A DNA stretch of 64,000 nucleotides from Apricaphanius iberus (GCA_028564705.1 JAPXFQ010002467.1:1178001-1242000); one strand, 5' to 3'. Numbered from the stretch's first letter, positions 43,221 to 55,235 are shown. The notes: generated from the letters alone by a model not told the origin. Translations and numbers: made by a program.

Positions 43221-44715
43221 ATACAGTGAGAAAAATTAGTATTTGACCCACAGCAGATTTTTTGTGTGTGTGATTTCTTTTCCCCAATTAGAAAGAAGAA
43301 AGCCGTATTTGTTTATCAGGTAAATCTCAAAGGTGATAGACAGAATCTAAATAATAATCCAGAAAATTACACTGTAGGATTTAATTAGCACTTTCATCAA
43401 ATATGTGTTTGATCACCCACAATCAAAGAGGTCTGGCTCTCAGTGGTGTGTCTGGCATGATAAGCTAGGTGGGCCACAACACCTTACAGCAGCAGCCAAT
43501 GGTTATGTGATGCATATAATAAGACTTTGATCAATAATACTGATTACTATTTTATGTGATCAATTTAATATTGATTCAATGTTAAATGAACCGCATGAAA
43601 TAGCACACATTTACACACTACAAGTGCCATTTTATGTAAATGTAATTGAAGAATGAGACCCTTTTTCAAAGCCTACATTAAATAATAATAATGCAGATCT
43701 TTCATCTGGGCAAACTCTTCAACAACTGTATTATCTTTCAATTACTTGTTTTCTTTGAGCAGATTTAAGACACTGATAAGATCAGTCGAGTCACGATTAT
43801 CTTTGTGTTTATGTTTTCACTGATTTTATCTGGAAATTTATCTAAATTATGAATGAATTTATAATGTTGAAACTTGTACTGCTGATCTGTCTGTCTTGAC
43901 CAGGTCTCCCTTGTGAAAGAGATCATGTATCCCTGGGGACTAACCTGGTTAAATAAATAAAAAATAAAAAATCTACATTAAATCTATAATAATCTCTGAA
44001 AGTCATTGAAAGATGTTAAAATCCACTGGCTGGTGACATCCCAGATGTTTAATCTCGAATTTCCGTTTAAGAGGCAATGTGCTAAATTTAAACTTAATCA
44101 AAAAATCTACTTCATTCATTTTTTTGTCTTATTAGCTAGGAAGGATAACCAACATTTGATGGCTGAATACTTCTATCCAAAAGAATGTTAATGTGATGTT
44201 TGCTATTTTTTAAGGCAACTTATGTTTTACAATCAAGTTTTGCATTTTGCAAAATGGGGCGCATTATTTCCTGCTGTAATTTGATTGTGGGATCTCTTCT
44301 TGTTCTTGTTCTTCTTCTAAGAAATTTCCGGCAGACCGCACGCCAGATAGCATGCTGCTGACTTTCTCTGTTAAGGAAGTTAGTGGGATCTCAGCTTGGG
44401 ACCTTGGCATTAATGCCCCACAGCTGTCGGCTGAACACGTCTTGGGCATACACACTTGGATTTCAGATGTTCTTCAATTAAACAGACATTATGGGGCCAA
44501 TTTCTTGGTAACAGTATCCATCTTTATATGATATTACTTATACTTGTATAAAAGACACTTCTCCACACACTTGGTCAATCAGATTTCAACCTACACCATT
44601 GGCAAAAACAAAGAGTTGTCTAAGGACATGAGGAAAAAAATTGTAGACCTGCGCAAGGCTGGGATGGGCTACAGGACACTAGGCAAAGAGCTTGGCACTA
44701 TAGAGCTTCGGACGT
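43221..44715 (+). mobile_element. Tc1-like transposon split by a secondary insertion
   Basis: The left end CAGTGAGAAAAATTAGTATTTGACCC (43226 onward) and CAGAAAATTACACTGTAGGA are typical of a fish Tc1 family. The N-terminal transposase helix-turn-helix appears at about 44605-44700 as [20 protein letters not shown], then TLGKELG. Between them (about 43440-44560) is unrelated repeat DNA whose ends resemble blocks at 12.95-13.06 and 13.31-13.44 kb. The rest of the transposase and the right terminus are missing, so the element is dead. Confidence 0.7.
43893..43970 (+). mobile_element. LINE-type 3' tail inside the insertion
   Basis: GTCTTGACCAGGTCTCCCTT, GTGAAAGAGATCATGTATCC, GGGGACTAACCTGGTTAAAT and AAATAAAAAATAAA form a familiar retroelement 3' end in fish genomes. 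Confidence 0.6.
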
Positions 44716-44879
44716 CACGTGACTCAGACCATAGGTACCATGTTGGCAGAAATGAATGTAATCAAAATGAATGTCACCGGCTGGAACCTTTTTTTACTGG
44801 ACCTGATGTATATATATATATTAATTTACTTAGTACTTTTAGTTACATTTGCTGTGACATAAAACATTAAATAGTATTT

Positions 44880-47645
44880 TTAAATATCTGATGAAGTTTA
44901 CTCTTTCTTCTTAGTTAAGTTATGAAGTTATGACATGAATAAATTGTGTAAATTTTAATTAAGATATTGTAGTTCCAATCTTAATTTTACAATGTATAAA
45001 TTATATGAATTAATGTAATAGAATTTATTATACCAGAGACATTATTTTTTGTGTAGTTACTGTCCGCCTCTGAGGGTAATGGCCCGTCGAAACATATTGG
45101 AAAAAAAGAATAACCATTAAATAGTTGGTTTTTTTAACTGTAAACTTAGTTTAAAAAGACTGAATCATGAACTTTGACCTGAACTAGGTCATTTTAAAAT
45201 GTGTGAACTGAACTTTGAAAAAGAAACAGAACTTTCCCCAACACGGCCAGTATATTAGATATTCCACATTGACTGGGTTACACCATGAGTTGTTATGAAC
45301 TACAGCTAATCCAAATTTTTTGCTGCTGCTCTTTCATATTTCTATTTGTCAGTGTAGATAGAAGCCAGTTGTTAGGGGTTATAGACGTTGGAATCCTGGC
45401 TACGAACCATTATGATTGATAGGATAGTTTAAACTTCCTCCATCTCTCTCTGCTCTTTCCTCTTGCTCTGCATCCTTTTGTTGCTGTTTTGATTTACTCA
45501 TCTAAAAAAATCTGAACACAGTTGATTGCACTGAGTTTTATTTGTGAAACATTTTAAAAACCATATGGTTTACCTTCTCCTATGCATGCTTTATGTACTG
45601 CTTTGTTTCGTCTGTAGCATACAATGTGGATAACATATATTGCTTAATTGTTTGTAGTTGAAACATGACAAAAGAAGAAAAAATGTCTGTGGGGTTCGAA
45701 TACTTTAACGGAAATGCAAAAGATGCTGGCTTAAAGAAAGCAGTACAAAAAACACAAATTTAATTCTCATATGATGCAAGCATTGGTTGCAGTTGAGCGA
45801 GCATGAGAGCAAATTAGAACGAGTCAATATTAGCAGAAAGAGAAGTCCAGCATACAGCCAAATCCTATGTCATAAGCAAAGGTTAGCCTTGGCTGATATT
45901 TATGCTTTTTGACTTTGGATTTTGAGAAATCAGTTGAAATAAATGCTTGCCATATTTATATGTCTTATGGGATGGTTTCTGCACCAGCCTTCTTAAAACT
46001 CAAAGATATTTTTATTGGACAACTGTGGATTCCCACTAAAGAGATCAAGCCTTTATTCAAACACACAAACTGGTGAAGCAAAGAGCTCCAACTCTGTAGG
46101 CGTTTGATCAAGTGCTTTTCAGGAGACACCTGGCTGCTCAAACTAGTCTATTCATTAAACTGCTTTAATGGCCTCTTGTTCTTTGAGATCTATCATGTTG
46201 CAATAATGGCTTTTAGGAGAGAAGGACGCTTTTAAATGCTTTTTACTGATTGGGTAAACTGACACATTTCTGGGTAACAAATGCAACAGTCACACACACC
46301 TTGTTAATTTTATTGTCATGTTAGCTGAGTCATTAAATCTTTTCACTCAACTGCAAGTGAGGAAGCTATAAAATAGGTAAGTAAAGGTTAACAGGTTAAG
46401 AACTTAATAGTCCATTGTCTGGTAAATGCTTTAAATGTCACATGAGAAAAATAAATCTGAAGACAGAGGTTGTGAAATTGTCCTTGTTCTGCTTTCTGAT
46501 TTTACTCATCTAATCGGTCAGTTAGCAGATTTTTCCCTAGAAATGGACCATTCAGGAAAATAATATGAATATTTTGACTGTTTCCTAAAACAATTTTATA
46601 CTTTAGCTTGAGATGGAAAAAAAAGAATCTAAATCTACATTATTCTCATGACAAAAAGCTCCTACCCAATGTCACTGGAACTTGAGCAATCTTGAGCACA
46701 ACCCAGGGATTTTCATGTCCCTGCTTTTGCTGCAGAGGCAGAAATAAATAGCAGGCTCTTGGGTCTCGGCCAGGCTGTATAGCCGCATAACGTTTAACTT
46801 TCTATAAATACCACCGGATGCGGTCCAAGTTGATCAAGTGTGATTGAATCTGAAATGACTCCAAAGATGAGAGCCAAGTTTCCTTAAGATACTTCGGAAG
46901 AGCTGCTTGCCTCCTCCCAGCTTCTGAAGAGTGTCACCGGCCTGAGTCACTCTGCATTGGGTGCATTTAAATAGTCATGCAAAAAAAAAAAGGTTCGTAC
47001 ATCTAAAAAGAATGTTGCATTAACATATTATCTGGGTTTTATCTAACCTGTTTCTGCACTGGCCACTTTTATACAATCTCATAAATCCCATGCTGTCATG
47101 TTCTGAGGAAGATGTACATGAAGATGAAGATATACGTTTTGGGAAATGTGTGTCTCTGCATTGTGTAGACTATCCCATAATACCCTTAAACAGCATGCCG
47201 CCGAAACCATAGATATCCTATGGACAAAACACTCCCGACCCGACTATCAAACACCAACGTAAACGTGAGTGGCCAGGTTTGGATTCAGACCAGGAGTGGA
47301 GGGGCTGGAACCACAACCACAGGCCAAATGAACCTAACAGTGAAGGAAATTATGCATTAAATCGCGCTGTCTCGCAGTTAACTTTTTTCAAGTGATGTTA
47401 GATTTCATTTGAGCATTCCTGTCGAAAGCCAGACTAAAGCCATGGTGGTTCAAACAGGATAAAATATTAAATCTGGCAACACTAGTCAGAGAGTCGCACT
47501 GCTTATGCATCTGGTGTCAAACTGCTAAATATGCAGGCAACTTCCAGTGATTGCTGGAGCAGCTGTAATTCGGTATCAATGAATGAAGCGGAATATTCGT
47601 ATTACCAGCTAAAATATTTTTTGCAAAGGTTAGTGATGATCTAGG
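44880..47645. other. Intergenic, no gene supported
   Basis: About 2.8 kb without recognised repeat ends or exons. 46.74-46.95 kb is the least AT-biased part (CTTGGGTCTCGGCCAGGCTG, ATACCACCGGATGCGGTCCA) and could hold a regulatory element; nothing decides this. Confidence 0.35.
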
Positions 47646-47649
47646 TTGG

Positions 47650-47941
47650 GAAAATTCTTACATCTTAAACTTTGCTGGCATGTCTCAAGAAGCTACGGCA
47701 CACATCAACAATGTCAACAGCAAACTTGAAAGATAAAGCATCGGCTGTCCAGCCTTTCAATGTAGACCTACTTATTAGTAATGACTTAAATATCTCTAAC
47801 ATCGCGGTTACTGACAGTGCATTATGTGACCATTTGTGCATCTCATTTGAAAGCACCATCTTTAGTAAAATTCCTAATCACAGTAAGGTCATTCTACAGA
47901 AAAGGTGGAAAGCACTGTCACAGGCTCTTGCAGATACTTAA
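47650..47941 (+). mobile_element. L2-type LINE, end of endonuclease domain
   Basis: The frame reads DLLISNDLNISNIAVTDSAL, then CDHLCISFESTIF. The 'DLvIs..LnI..i.v.d..lsDH..i.F' pattern is the C-terminal end of an apurinic-type endonuclease of L2/Maui LINEs. It is truncated on both sides. The reverse transcriptase fragment at 55.2-56.35 kb is of the same general type, but I cannot say they were one copy. Confidence 0.6.
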
Positions 47942-48308
47942 ATATGCCCAGTTAAGCTAAAATCACCTCCATTATAGATATTTCATTAATAAAGACTGTC
48001 TTTGTAATAATTCAAATAGGTAAATAAATAAAACATGAAATAAATTAAAAATGGCAACTTAATCGTACTACCATGTTCAAGGAATTCTACTGTCACACTC
48101 ATCAGTCATGGAAGTAAAACTTTTCAAACCTTTCAAACACTAACTCGAACATTCATATTGTAAAAAAAACATTGAAAATTTGTGTTACTGCAACACAAAA
48201 TGAGCTTCATTTTGAAATAAACAATTTACTTTCAACAACTTCCTGGATGGAGTGGTCATTTAATAAAGTACAGTCGACACAAGATTAAGGTAAGCAAGAT
48301 AACTCTTA

Positions 48309-49094
48309 TGGTTCATTCAGACCGCAGGGTTTGTCAGCGTCAGCGACGTCAAGATTACATGTTTAGTCTATGGTGGAGGCCGTTGGAGGAGCGTCACGGT
48401 CTCTGCGGCTCTTTGTGAGCTTTGGCTCCGTCAACTTTTCAAGCTTTTCCTGCTTTTCAAGCTTCAAAGCTCTTAAAGCCAGCAACGCAGAAGTTCAGCT
48501 AGTTTAACTTTTGACGGAGCTGACAGATCTGAAGCTGCGCGTTAACCAATCAGAGGGTTTCATTTAAGGGATATCACTACACGTATCTCAACAATGGAAG
48601 ACAAGCTCATCGTTGTCGTCTGCAATCACAGAAAACTTTATCATCCGTCCTCTCAGATTTAAAAAATCATAAATAACACGTACTTGTTTTGGTAGCTAAT
48701 CTGAGCACCGATGCGGTTCAGGAGGTTGTTAAGCTAAGCGCGGGACAGAAAAAAAGTAGCGCTGGGAGCGAAACTCATTCATACGTAGCTCCTGGAGCAA
48801 ACTCTTAAAATCTCCAAACGCATCCAATGAATCGGGTGTATCCACAAACAGTGCTAATGCAGCAGAAGTTGATGTTGAGTAGCTTTATGAAGCAAATAAA
48901 GCCAAGCCACCCTCTCAATAAGATCCATTGTAGTTCAGAATTTACGTTAACAGAAGAAGCCCCGCCCACGCGCTCTTTTTTTGCTGAGAAGTGGCAGACT
49001 TTGCAAGCTTTGCATGCTTCAACATAGAAGCGTCAAACTAGATGCTTTGTGAGCTTTGCTTGACGTTCACAAAGCTCTTGGTATGAACGCAGCA
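48309..49094. mobile_element. Harbinger-like MITE, copy B
   Basis: Preceded by TTA (48306-48308) and followed by TTA (49095-49097). Left end TGGTTCATTCAGACCGCAGG, then GTTTGTCAGCGTCAGCGACG. The right end read inversely is TGCTGCGTTCATACCAAGAG. The interior has CAAGATTACATG, GGTGGAGGCCGTTGGAGGAG and AACCAATCAGAG, shared with copy C. 786 bp, non-coding, directly abutting copy C. Confidence 0.8.
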
Positions 49095-49097
49095 TTA

Positions 49098-49644
49098 TGT
49101 TGCATTCACACCAAGGACTTTGTCAGCGTCAGCAATGTCAAGATTACATGTTAAGTCTATGGCGGAGGCCGTTGGAGGAGCTTCACGGTCTCTGCGGCAC
49201 TTTGTGAGCTTTGGCTCCGTCAACTTTTCAAGCTTTTCCTGCTTCAAAGCTCATAAAGCCAGCAACGCAGAAGTTCAGCTAGTTGAACTTTTGACGGTGC
49301 TGACAGCCCTGAAGCGGCGTGTTAACCAATCAGAGCTTATAATTGTAGCGATGTCACTACACGTATTTTAGCTAATGGTTAAACTCCCCAAACTCAGAAC
49401 GCATCCGTAGAATAGGGTGTATCCACAAACTGTGCTGATGTTGCCGAAGTCGATGCTGTCTAGCTTTATTTAGCAAATAAAGCCAAAGCACTCTCTCAAT
49501 ACTATCTGCCATAGTTCAGAACGTACAGCAACAGAAGAAGCCCCGCCCACATGTTGTTTTTTTGCTGTTTTTTTTAGAAGCGTCAAACTATATGCTTTGT
49601 GAGCTTTGCCTGACGCTGACAAAGCTCTTGGTCTCAATGCACCA
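49098..49644. mobile_element. Harbinger-like MITE, copy C
   Basis: Preceded by the TTA that also ends copy B, and followed by TTA (49645-49647). Ends TGTTGCATTCACACCAAGGA and, inversely, TGGTGCATTGAGACCAAGAG. 547 bp. It is roughly 90% identical by eye to copy B in the first 250 bp but lacks about 240 bp of its middle. Confidence 0.8.
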
Positions 49645-49883
49645 TTACTTTTGTTGTTTAAAATATCATATTGTCTTCCAGTTTCGGCCGAAGCTCTTAA
49701 ATCAGTCATTTGTGTTACCCATTCAATGTCTCTGTGAATTAATATTTTTGGCATAAATATGTAATATATTGAAGAGTTAAGTAATTTTGATATTGGCTGA
49801 TGACATGTGGTCTGACACATTATTATGGAGCTACTTGGAGCAGTTCAGGAGGAGTAGATATGGAGTTGCGATCATCATATATC

Positions 49884-50509
49884 CATATTATGGGAGTCAA
49901 TGGGGGCAGGAGTTCCCTGCCTGTAATAAAGCATTATCTGCCCCTAACGCCTTCATTTAGCTCCGTTTTGTTCTTAAGAGTTAGTGATATTCCCCTGCGA
50001 GTTCAGAACATCTCGGAGGTGCTGAGGTATTAGCATCTGGGGTTTTACAGGTTTTAATGTAACTGACTCAAACTTACACCAACGTAGGAATTCAATGACA
50101 TTGCACCTACTTCCATTAGAGCTGTAGTCTACGTAGGAAACGGGAAAGGGAGCCTGTAGAAGCTGAACTTAGTACAATTGGTCATTCAGTTAGTGCAAAT
50201 TGGAAACACGTAAACGCGAACTAGGTTGATGTCTGCAGTCAAAGAGCACAAAGTTATAGCCCTAGTCAGACTACAACAGGGATTGAGCACTGCAGTGCCG
50301 TTATTGAAATCTTGCGATAGTGTAGTTGTATTTTTGCCTCTCAATCATCGGGAACTGAACAAATAAACACTTCAGAGACATTCTTAAAAGTAGTGTTAAC
50401 ATTTAATAACAAAACATTGGTTAAATGAAGGCGTTTTGTAGTAGATAATGCCTTATTGCAGCCGGCGAACTCCTGCTCCCATTGACTCCCATTATATTAT
50501 ATGCACTCT
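49884..50509. mobile_element. MITE with ~75-bp terminal inverted repeats
   Basis: ATTATGGGAGTCAATGGGGG...TAACGCCTTCATTTA (49888-49961) is inverted by TTAAATGAAGGCGTTTTGTA...CATTGACTCCCATTATAT (50422-50498). The ~460-bp centre is non-coding. The target duplication was not resolved and the superfamily is unknown. Confidence 0.7.
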
Positions 50510-50599
50510 GCTGGAATTCCTTACATAGAAAACTTTTAACTGATTGGATGGTTTGTATAATTGTATTGAAATGACTTTCTAGAGTTCTAGTTGGAGCCT

Positions 50600-51634
50600 T
50601 TTTAAGTATTTAGCAACCGAAAGTAAGGATAAAATTGTCAATGTTTTTGATAATGGCTCCGTAGGTAAAGAAATTAGCAGTGTTGTCAACAGGTTGTGCT
50701 GTGCTTTGTCTTCAGTATTCTTGAAGGCTAAAAATTATTCAGTAAAAGCCTGGGCTGTTTGTGTGTCCAACTCTTTCCTTTTATGAGAAAAACGTTTAAG
50801 GAAATTGTATTAAATGATTGCCAAGACAGTGTTTTCTATTGTCCCCTTGGCAAGCACTCTGCACAGCTTAAATCAAATTCTACCATATTTCTAGCAGTCA
50901 GGTCACTTCATACATTCTTGTGTAATGATTACAAAGTGCTAAGATAGGCACTTTTCGGAAGCACAAACTCTCCATTGTGTTTCTTCAGAAGTCCACAACA
51001 TTTTTAAGTGTCTGACTATCGATTGCTAAAAGGTCTGTTTTTCTCATTTGCTCCTTTGTCTTGAATAAATGTGGAGTAAAGACAACTAAGGGTTCACATA
51101 AAGAGTCCATCACAGCCACGGGGCCAACATTCCTCCTACACTGAAGGCCGCTGATTGATGTTGTGAAAATTCAACAATTTAGTGTAATCCACCCAATGTC
51201 TGCTGATGAACAACAGCAAACGCCTGGAAGTGCAACCCATCCCCTTAAACCGTCACAGCCTTGACATTTTGTATGCTTCCTAAATGGATGACCTGTCCCC
51301 AGTGGCTAGCATGACTTCCCCTCAGCTTGCACTCATGCTTTAGCAAACAGACCATGACCATGACTGTCAGCACCTACTTAAATATCTCCCACTTTAACCT
51401 GCTGTGGCTAATTCAGATGAACACTCTGCTCCAGGTGTTTAAACACTTCCCCTGTTCTCCCTGAGTAAAAACCACAAAGTGACACTGGTTCCACCACTTG
51501 AACTTGCATTTAATCAGGTGGCGAGCACTCTTTGTGGTGGCAAGCCACTGATTAGATTTAAAGATTGAGAGCCATTACAGGAGGCTGCAGTTGGATAATG
51601 ACTTAAGTGCTGTTTTGTCTTTCTTTCTGCTCAG
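50600..51634. other. Intergenic upstream of the candidate exon
   Basis: No repeat terminus recognised. 51240-51600 is lower in A/T and unusually free of repeats, with sequence such as GCATTTAATCAGGTGGCGAG, so it could be conserved non-coding DNA. Confidence 0.3.
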
Positions 51635-51687
51635 GAAGGAATTTATCTGGATGGGCCTGGCGGTAACCGACTGGGAAGTGCCCAACG
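51635..51687 (+). CDS. Candidate internal exon of an unidentified gene
   Basis: A 53-nt segment has a strong acceptor (pyrimidine tract TTTTGTCTTTCTTTCTGCTCAG) and a good donor (GTGAGC). Two frames are open across it, one reading KEFIWMGLAVTDWEVPN, the other EGIYLDGPGGNRLGSAQR. I recognise neither protein. No partner exon in phase is visible within several kilobases, so it may be an exon of a long gene extending outside the window, a non-coding RNA exon, or chance. It lies on the same strand as the promoter at 63.7 kb but upstream of it. Confidence 0.3.
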
Positions 51688-52735
51688 GTGAGCAATGCCA
51701 TATAGATAGTATCAATCTACAGTGACCCTTTCACCACTCTCTGTCTTACTGTTGGGGTTCTTCAGCAAGGACAAGTATTAAAACTTTAAAGTGTGACATG
51801 GAATCTTTCTTTCATGAATTTCTCACAAATATCCTAATGCCCTAATGTCTAATGTCAGACTTTACTGTAAATGTATCCAACAACTGCGGGTGTATTCCGA
51901 AAATGTTTTGCTAAAAGTATTGTTTTCAATGTTGAGCAATATTTTTGCAAAGGGAAGAAGTAAAAAGTAATATTTATTTAAATTGCCAAAGAGCACTTCA
52001 ATTGATGGATGATTGTGCTATGTGTCTCCTCTGATGGAGAAGTATAATCTAAGCTTCAGTGAGTGATATATGTGGACAAAAGGTTAAAAAATATTTTCTC
52101 CTTGTAACTGAATTCCATTTTACAGATTTTTAAACTGCTAAAGTATCTATTAGATCATTACTAGGCATTTTCATAAGACACACCATGCCGCATATAAGGG
52201 TGATATTGCCATTACGTTGTGTCTTTTGAATGCGGCATGGTGATTCGGGATAATTGCGGAATTTATGCCGGCAAGCTACATAGTAAAATTATTACAATAA
52301 TCCTGCAACGCTGGTTTGTGAAAAAAGATTAAGCCTTACAGAGGATGCAGAGGATGATGTCATGATGATGTGTGAAATGTGTGCCCAGTCCTGACTAGAA
52401 ACAGTATGTAAAATGCAAGTAAACAGGAGGAGTTCATATGACATTTGTAAATTGTATCAGCTGAAATTGAAAACCAGAGCAATGCAGAAGTCTGGGACCT
52501 TCTGGCCCTTAGATTTGAAAAGAATATCTTCAGACAGTTCACAGGGACTGGGAAGGACAACCACCTTTAGGAGCGGCTCGTAAAAAGATTTAGGAAGCAG
52601 GACTTTAATCAGGATAAAAGCAAGTTATGTCCACGCTATTTTCTCAATTTGACATGGACTCTTTCATCTAACGGGTTATGCCTAACCCTACAAGTTGACA
52701 GCCTGGACACCACACTTTTACCCCCTTGTCCTCAC
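51688..52735. other. Intergenic with one strong hairpin
   Basis: The only structured piece is at about 52182-52242, where CACCATGCCGCAT is inverted as ATGCGGCATGGTG around a loop of about 38 nt. Otherwise nothing is supported. Confidence 0.4.
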
Positions 52736-52739
52736 ATGG

Positions 52740-52850
52740 CATATGGCTTTTGTGAAAACACCTGATTCCGGTACATTGCCACCACAGGCTGAGCACTTAT
52801 GAATGACCAAAAGGCTGAATGATGCCGGCATTAATGCCAGCACTAACCCA
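52740..52850 (-). repeat. Shared repeat (copy 1 of 2)
   Basis: On the minus strand reads AATGCCGGCATCATTCAGCC, TTTTGGTCATTCATAAGTGC and AATCAGGTGTTTTCACAAAA. A plus-strand relative at about 60424-60535 reads CCTTTTGGTCATTCATAAAT and GATCAGGTGTTTTTCAGAAA. Family not recognised. Confidence 0.6.
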
Positions 52851-53410
52851 TGCTGATATATATTTCCCAAATGATGATCAATGTTGGTGTATCTTCTCCT
52901 ATTTCTGTTTACTGTGTAAATAATTGACACCTGTAAATGAAAAAATCACTGCAATGTAAGAGCAATTTATAGTTTGTAAAGTAGAGCTTTGAAATTTTTG
53001 AGATTTGCATTAAGAAGAAGACAATTTCAGGTCCTTGGGGTCTGGCTATTAGCAACAAGAGACATACTTACTTACTGGCCAAATTAGAAACCAAACCGGA
53101 GGTGACAAAAATTTCAGTTACCCGCGGGACTGGCTGCAGAAAGGAACAAGTTCACATTGAGTCTCATGTTAAAAATGCCAGCTTCACAGCAGAAATAAAC
53201 ATATTTACATCCTCAAAAAAATTTTTTGTTGGTTTAATAGGTCAAGTTTACCATCATGAAAGCTCTCTCGGGGGTGGATTTGTTTTATAACTCCTTCATT
53301 TAGATGTACTTTCAATTCTAAATTATTAATAGTAAGGGGCACTTCCTTTTGATTGACGGGTCTCAGATAAATCATCAGCACGAGTGCTCCCATCTTGCCA
53401 CTCAACAACA

Positions 53411-53427
53411 CCCCCCCCCCCCCCCCC
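53411..53427. repeat. Poly(C) run of 17
   Basis: Uninterrupted C tract immediately left of the surviving left-end sequence of Harbinger-like copy D. Its length is as given and could be affected by assembly error. Confidence 0.9.
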
Positions 53428-53834
53428 GCATACTTTGTCAGCATCAAACAACGCTCGCAAAGCAACTAGTTTGACATCTACACATTTTTAGGCTGAAGTT
53501 TGCAAAGCGTGTGGGCGGGGCTTTCTCTGACGGAAGTTTTAAACACTAGCAGATCGTGGGTTGGCTAATGTCACTACCGTGAGATGCTCTGATTGGTTGA
53601 CATGCTGCATCAAGCGCATTAAGAGCATCAAAAGTTCATCAAGGTGAACTTCGCCGTTGCTGACTTTTGGTGCTTTGAAGCTTGAAACTCAGGAAAAGTT
53701 CTTAAAAATTGATGCGGCCAATGCAGACAAAGCACCGCAGAAACTGTGAGACCCCTCTGACGGCCTCAACCATAAACTTTACATGTAATCTTGCCACTCT
53801 TGACGATGACGTTTGGGGTGGTGTAAACGCACCA
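53428..53834. mobile_element. Harbinger-like MITE, copy D (inverted, left tip lost)
   Basis: Opposite orientation to copies B and C. The right end GGGGTGGTGTAAACGCACCA stops before TAA (53835-53837), the TWA duplication on this strand. The interior carries TTACATGTAATCTTGCCACT, GACGGCCTCAACCATAAACT and TGTGGGCGGGGCTTTCTCTG. The left tip beyond ACTTTGTCAGCATCAAAC is missing and a C run stands there instead. Confidence 0.7.
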
Positions 53835-53839
53835 TAACA

Positions 53840-55235
53840 GACCGTCCAATAAGTCTCTACTCATTTTGTTCAACAAGTAAAATTATATTTCTGCTGTGCA
53901 TTGAAGATAACTCTGTTTGGACAAAAATTGTTCATATTTCTTCTTATTGGTTACTTGTTTTAATTAGAATTCACAAAATGTTTGTAAAAGTTATAGATCA
54001 ACAAGGCTTCATGCTTTTATTTGACAACATTATTGAATCTGCCTACAAGTCAGAGGGGTAGCAGAGTCTCTCAACCACGGTTTTCTGGTTAAAAGTGCCT
54101 GCTAACCTCAGTTAGCTTTGGGTTAGCTCAGTTAGCTTGTGGCTTCCATTCCGCTCTAAAGAAACCTATTGGGTACATCACAGAGGCTTTGTCCATCACA
54201 CCATCCTCATCCACATACAGTCTATGGTTAGCCATTAGCTTTAGCCTATGGGTCCAACTAACCCTGATGTGTCAAATAACTGTTTTTTTTAACTTCAAAT
54301 ATTGAACCTGAGATTGTAAGTGGTCCTATGCTTTCAAAGTATCCAAGATATGTGCTCATTACTCTCCTTTTAAATAATTGGTTTACATGTTTATTCAAAG
54401 CACAACATCAACTAGATCCAATAACCAATGCCATGCTAGCTTTACCCTAATGGTGATGTGTAGTTGGAAAGAGTACTAACATTACCTCTCAGCTGAAGGC
54501 CACACTTTAAACAAAGACATCTGATTATGGTTAGCTAATAATAGGGTATGTCGCTTACTGGTATTTGTCTTCATATTTCATTACAAGAACATGACCTCAT
54601 TCATTATTTGTCCAATCAATGCAAAATGATGACGTAATGTTTATGTGGTTTGTGTGGTTTTGTTAAGACTACAGTCAAACACATTCAAGTCAGAGATTTT
54701 TCAGCCTGTGGGCTGAGTCCTGTTAAAACATTTATAAAAAAACAAAATACACAGAGGTAGTATAGCCTATGATAAATGCGTGCAAATGGGTGTTTAAATG
54801 TCCCTCTAATTCTCAAACTGTACACAAGGGTAATCTGCTCCTAAAATTAGACAGCAATTAGTGTTTTAATGAAACAGTTTGTACACATAACAGAGATGCC
54901 TTATGCATGCAATACAGGCAATATATGGACACATTTATCCATGCTGATATATATTTCTGCCACAGCAACTTGCTTTAGATTTTCAGTGCCCAACGGTATT
55001 GTTTATACAGAGTGAAATAACTACATATGCTACGAGCATAATGTAGTCATTTTAACTATGTATCAGAAAAAAACTCTGCTCCGCCTCTGTCTTTAAAAGA
55101 AAAAAAAAAACATGGACCGTGGATTTGGTACTAGAGTAGATTCTAAGTCAAGCAGAATGCAACATGACTTCTTTAGTTTCTTGATCATAATTTCACTTCT
55201 CATCCAAAAACCAGCGATCCTCTGGTCCATAGTAA
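53840..55235. other. Intergenic, no gene supported
   Basis: Contains GTTAGCTTTGGGTTAGCTCAGTTAGC repeats near 54.11 kb but no exon, RNA or repeat terminus that I can defend. Confidence 0.35.

Noticed and set aside
49470..49820. 116-codon minus-strand frame
   Set aside because: It spans the right end of Harbinger-like copy C and its flank; non-coding MITE sequence explains it.
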